Shown here one piece after another: positions 59,297-64,000 of a DNA stretch of 64,000 nucleotides (within the stretch, counting starts at the first letter, position 1; every line of letters starts with the position of its first letter). The DNA comes from Paragonimus westermani. Its lineage: Eukaryota > Platyhelminthes > Trematoda > Plagiorchiida > Troglotrematidae. The position numbers and the translations under genes are program-made. The notes under the pieces were generated by a model. That model did no database searches. It had not been told where the DNA came from and saw nothing but the letters and a program-made list of their open reading frames with translations. The stretch covers positions 341,629 to 405,628 of the forward strand of contig QNGE01000108.1 in NCBI GenBank assembly GCA_008508345.1, written 5' to 3'.

Positions 59297-60787
59297 ATGG
59301 ACGCGTCAAACCCAGAGAAAGATACGTTCAACAAAATGCTCGCTAATAAAGATTTCTCAATGGACGAATACTTGAGAGTTATATTTGACAAAAGGCTTTT
59401 CGTGTAACATCATGTTCCTGTTTCTACTTTATACAGGAAGGTTCCCGAAGGTGAAGATAGAAACCTTACCTCTTCAACTAAATTGCTTGCTAAACACAAT
59501 CTGATAAAAAAACTAAGCGAAGATTTGCTAGGCAGAAAAGAAGTGAGACTTTTGCTGCATGTTCACGTCTTAGGAATTCCGTGTGAAAATCGAACACATT
59601 CAACAAAGGCGGCAGAAATTAGAAGATAAAGAGTGTCAGCTGAAAGAGTCGCTAATTAAGTTCGAACGCTTTTTCAAGGAAAACGATGATAAGCGTTTAC
59701 GGGCTCTCAAGAAACTGTCAGCTGAAAGAGGACTTCAGCGACAGCGGCAGAGAGAAATAGAAGCGTAAGTATAAGCTAGCATCTTTTTGTTTCACGCACG
59801 TTTCAATGAAAGACTGAACGCATGCAATTCAAAATTGTTGCAAAAACGAAACAAACTAGACAGCAGTGTTAAGTGTTTGTCGAAATACCGTCGATTCTTG
59901 GAGGAAATCGTGAAGCAGTCGGACGATTTCAATGAAATAACGGAAATTATTTCACGATACGATGCGTTAAGCACAAACCTAAACGTACGTGGTTCAACTT
60001 TTTCACTGGCGTTTAGGATTTGAAAGAAAGAGATAATGCGATCAACCAGATCTCTGAGGATATGCGCGTCAATTTACACAAGTACAAAGAAGTACGTTTG
60101 GTCAAACAAAGCACACATATTCAAGATGAAAAATGATGAGAAGCTCACACTCACAAATGAATTAGCGGAATTAAGAAGAACATTGGAACTGCAACAAGTG
60201 GAGAGCAGAAATAATGAAGTCACCTGGGAACACGCTCGAAACGCAGCTGTTCAAAGGATCGCTGAGTTGAGTGCTGCGAAGAGGTAACTTCTTAAAAACT
60301 CATCACGCAATTCACTAGTGCAATCCACAACATGTACTGCATCACAAGGATTTATGAAAAATATGGGGAAGTTGCGAAACCTGATGATGTTAGCAGTCAA
60401 CTTACTGTGGTGAGTACTACTGGCTGATTATGACTTTTGCCAACACATTGATCAGGCGATACTCAGTGATACGTTGGTGAACGCATGGCATCAGCTTTTC
60501 TACAAAACAATCACGCAAAGCCGGCTTAGTATCGCTTTTCCTTAGTGTCATAGAAATGCGGAAGTTTGAAGCTATATGAAGTAAAATACTATATACCTTA
60601 ATCATTAAGTTTGTCATCCAACTAAGAATTTATCGCAGCCTTAATGCTCCTCAAGGACGGCATTCACTACAGCAAGCAGAAAAGTATTCGGGTCTGTAGT
60701 TTCTTTCAAAAGAAAACAATGTTTACCTGAGATTTGGAATTGCAGGTTATTAAGATTTTTACCTCGATACCACTAGTCACTTCATAA
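59297..60787 (+). CDS. CCDC42/CFAP73-family coiled-coil protein, eight exons
   Basis: Exons: 59297-59403, 59437-59542, 59574-59764, 59813-59984, 60017-60091, 60126-60283, 60319-60409, and tentatively 60746-60787. They join in phase to 313 residues; the family is about 300-320 residues. All introns have GT-AG ends. The first six are 31-48 bases; the last is 336. Exon 3 encodes IEHIQQRRQKLEDKECQLKE and KFERFFKENDDKRLRALKK, the hallmark DUF4200 coiled coil. Exon 4 has RRFLEEIVKQSDDFNEITEI and SRYDALST; exon 6 has WEHARNAAVQRIAELSAAKR, matching the family's conserved W-E near the C-terminus. Family members act in axoneme or sperm head-tail structures; the role here is inferred. The start ATG gives MDASNPEKDTF before EYLRVIFDKRLFV, where relatives begin. 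Whether it is CCDC42 or CFAP73 cannot be settled. No poly(A) signal is seen nearby. Confidence 0.85.
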
Positions 60788-61080
60788 GAAGGCATGACGG
60801 AAATCTTGACTTCCATCTTGGAGTAAAGAGAGTCAGTAAGTTTTATGCCTCATCAATGTATTCTTAACTGGTAAAAGTGGAGGTCAATGGATTTTTAAAA
60901 CACTTTTATGAAACTTTTGGAAAACCTACTAGAATGTTAGTAACAACCTGTTGCACACACCATCTTAGTTTGATTCCACTAAAAGGCCAGAGTAAGCCAG
61001 ATTCTGCATTGTAGATACGCTATATCGTTGTAGTGACCAGCAATCATCTGGCTTCTCTAAGGATTCTGGCAGAAACCGTG

Positions 61081-61549
61081 CCTTATGGCCTGTGTGTTTT
61101 GTACGCATGCTCCTGTGTACGCCCGCTACGGAAGGTCTGATATGAACTGAGTACCCCTTTCTTCAGCCATGCAACTAATTGCGTGCAACAAATGCTTGCT
61201 CCTTCTCTACCGACTCACCGATTCTCTCATTATTCAAGGTCGTTCAACCTGGACCTTCCAGAGCGTTGTTTAATGCGCTCGAAGTTTCCACGCATTTCTC
61301 GCCTGGCGCACTTTTGAGTGCGACCGAGTGGGCTAGAGCCCACCTCGCGCTTCTTTTCATTCTTCTTTTGGTCGCTGCCGTTGGTCCTAGATTGGCTCAG
61401 AACCAATTGTTTACCATATTTCCTAACACTGCTGGAGACACGATTTGTCTCCTAATCATACTGCGTTCGTTTAGTTCGATGCTTGTTGGCACTACGTTCC
61501 GACTTCTCTTTGGGGAAGGCGTTCTAAACCGTTAGTGGACGAGAGTCGA
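61081..61549 (+). repeat. Right arm of second inverted repeat
   Basis: Identical to the left arm core in opposite orientation. The inward extension (about 61025-61080) still resembles the left arm's flank at low identity (for example TAGTGACCAGC against TGGTGATCAGC). The outward side diverges right after GAGAGTCGA. It begins 293 bp after the end of the CCDC42-like gene. Confidence 0.92.
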
Positions 61550-64000
61550 GCGCATCCCCACTTGTGGAATGCACCATGTTCAATAATTGTAATGATGAGA
61601 TAAATGAATAGGTGGCTAGCCAGCTGAACCCTACACAGTTTTGCTGCGCTACACAGTTTTTAGTATACTTCGTTGAATAGACTCATGATTGCACACGCTA
61701 TTTTTCTTCGACGGGGAACAATAATTCCTCCTATAATTATCTGACTTCATTCACATCAGCTTTACAGGTGCTTTGATAGCCAGAATTTCGCATTCTCAGA
61801 TAGTTGTTTTCTGAGAACGACGAAAACTGGACTGTCTTCCAGATAACTTGTTAAAGTTTATTTTTATAATGTGTCGGTGGAACTAAAGATAATTCCATGG
61901 CCGATTCTTGAGAAACGCATACTGAAAGGAGTATAAAATAAGTTGAACTGATTCTCTGTGACTCGAAGCTTTCACTCAGAAAGGCTTATATATCGTTATT
62001 GATTACTATCGCGCTGGATATTCTATACCTTTAACTTTTGTATATTTATCGTGCGACACACGCTTAAATGCCTCAGGACCCCCAAAATTTGTTTTGTATG
62101 CAAGACCAAGGTTTTCCCGCCTATTTTAATTCGTTCATGTGTATACGCTAATCAAGTAGAATCCATATAGTCTAAATCCGTGCTAAGGTAACTGATGCGA
62201 TAATAGTTGGATGGGCTTGTTTTACTTGCACAGTGGTCCGAAGGTCTTGTTCGAGATGCTGTTTGAACCGTTTAATTGCTGAATATCAAAAGCACGACTG
62301 TAACGGTACTTATAAATAAGGGTGTTGGTAGTATTTTCGCTCTGGAAAGTATTTTCTCTGAAACCGGTTCACACAAACTATTCAGGTGATACCAGGAAGA
62401 CCCGATGTTTTTAAGGGAACACAGATTACCTAATGTTTCTGGATCTTTGCGTCAAAACTTTCGTGTGATTGAGCGTGATTGTGCACAATGCCGTATTTGG
62501 TATTTTCATAATCGAGTAGCATGAAGCTTCTCGCTTGTACAACTCATCAACAACATTTTCTTTTCCAGATTTGTGCATTTATTCTGGATCTACTCAAACT
62601 TGTCAAGGACCTCAGTTGACGTTCCATATCAACCATTGTCAACATAGTTTTTTTATCGGTTGAGTATATCTGTCACTGTACTCGTTGATTTGAATTAATT
62701 GGTGTAACTTTGCTTGATGGAACCCAACAGTATACTTGCTCATGTAAATTGTATATGTAGCACAGTTTTGTTGTATATCTTTATAATTTCAACACTTAAA
62801 AATACTTGTGACTTATATTTACTTTCCTGGATTCGAAGCTGGAGTGATCGCACCTGATAAAAATTACGAAATAAAGCGCTATAACTTATTTGTTGGTTGT
62901 CTTTAATGGCTGTCAGCATTTTTATGCATTCTGGCTATTTAAGGCTGTCACTGGTGATCAAAGTTGCTTGGCGTGAATCTTGAATCAATCAGTTCATAGA
63001 GAATTTACCTCTGTATTCTCATACCTACTATGAGTAGCGGCATAGCTGATAACAATAATTGCCTTCCAGCAAATGAGTGTAACCCTCTCAAACCTCAGCA
63101 AACATGGTATATTTGATTTATAAACCTTTCACTCAATGTGAGTTGAATAGTTCCCACTAAAGTCAAGTTCAGATTGTTACAATGACTAACGTGACAAGTA
63201 TTACTCTGCAACTTCTGAAACTACCCACTATAGAAATATGGTGGGTGATATTATTGAAACTGTAGATTGCCGACTTCTACTGATTGGTAGTTGCAAACCG
63301 ACCAATAATTTTGAAATGTTTTGTTATGCACGAAAACACCGACTGGGTCACTATAGGCTTTTCTCAAGATTCGCCGTCAGAAGATGCCTATGTCTACTGT
63401 AAACGCTTGTGTAATGATATTGTCGTGGTTAACTAGGACAGATATATTTCTATGGTTTTAATCCTATCTTCTACCTTCTTTTTTGTGGCAAAATGATCGA
63501 TTATACACTCTTTGCTATTTCTTGTCCATCAGAATGTGTAGAAGGTCCTATTTGAGAAAGTTCTTATGGTAGTACATGAGGCCTATTTATTGTTTGCTAA
63601 CAAACTCCTGACATGACTTGGTGCAAGCACTACTCAGAAAAGCCGAGCACTTTGCTCAAGTTCACAAAACACCAAGAAACTGCCCGTACTGAAGACCTGC
63701 TACTTAGAACTGAACAGAAGAGTCAGGTTTTCAAAGTTGATCATAGAATACATTTCCTCAGTTGTCATCTGAACCAAGAAGCAAATAAAAACCTTTTACT
63801 GCGGCTATAAAGATCATTCTTGCCTTCTCTCTGAATGTTACATTTACAGTTCAAAAGTCAAGTTTTAACTGATAACCAAACTACTTGGGCACATTTGATA
63901 TGGTGCAGTCTACTTAAGTGCAGAATGCAACCACAGCTAGGTGATCATCACAAAATATATGCCGACGTCAAAAGCTACAACGTTGATTCTTCTTCACCCC
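61550..64000. other. AT-rich intergenic stretch, no supported gene
   Basis: Only one frame above 60 codons (63613-63810 plus, ATG start) and no recognisable motif. No repeats shared with the rest of the window were noticed. This may be ordinary intergenic or intronic sequence. Confidence 0.45.

Overview
This is about 64 kb of nuclear DNA from a eukaryote, most likely a parasitic flatworm (trematode fluke). Three things suggest this. The one cellular gene I can reconstruct has introns of only about 31-48 bases. The LINE and Ty3/gypsy remnants resemble families known from flukes. Almost everything else is decayed mobile DNA. The genus cannot be told from the sequence. There are no bacterial-style operons, and most open frames are chance frames without an ATG.

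Left third (1-18438, flank to about 20.3 kb): a 2297-bp inverted repeat (1-2297 and 16142-18438) differs at only two positions that I found. Each arm carries the same dead Mutator-like (MULE) transposase, and the two copies point at each other. The N-terminal part of the right-hand copy lies just outside the arm (18787-18981), so the left arm very likely continues before base 1. The 13.8-kb spacer holds a minus-strand gypsy element (gag at about 15.9 kb to integrase at about 11.4 kb), a second gypsy nucleocapsid remnant (about 4.5 kb), one 3' end of a LINE family with an (ATT)n tail, and pieces of a tRNA-related SINE.

Middle (22-36 kb): this is a nest of retroelements. A minus-strand LINE (22.1-25.1 kb) is broken by two SINE insertions with clear target-site duplications of 10 and 13 bp. 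One insertion lies exactly in the FADD catalytic motif. Beside it is a plus-strand CsRn1-like gypsy pol (25.2-27.6 kb). Then come an RTE-like reverse transcriptase piece (32.8-33.3 kb), a LINE ORF1 with a PHD-like finger that leads into the start of an endonuclease (33.6-35.2 kb), and a gypsy integrase joined onto that endonuclease.

Right part (41-64 kb): more copies of the (ATT)n-tailed family, one containing a 616-bp assembly gap; a LINE endonuclease (52.5-53.9 kb); and a second inverted repeat (54498-54966 and 61081-61549) with identical cores. Between its arms lies the only convincing host gene, an eight-exon homologue of the CCDC42/CFAP73 coiled-coil family (59297-60787). That family acts in sperm and cilium axonemes. 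The rest of 44-52 kb and 61.5-64 kb shows nothing I can identify.
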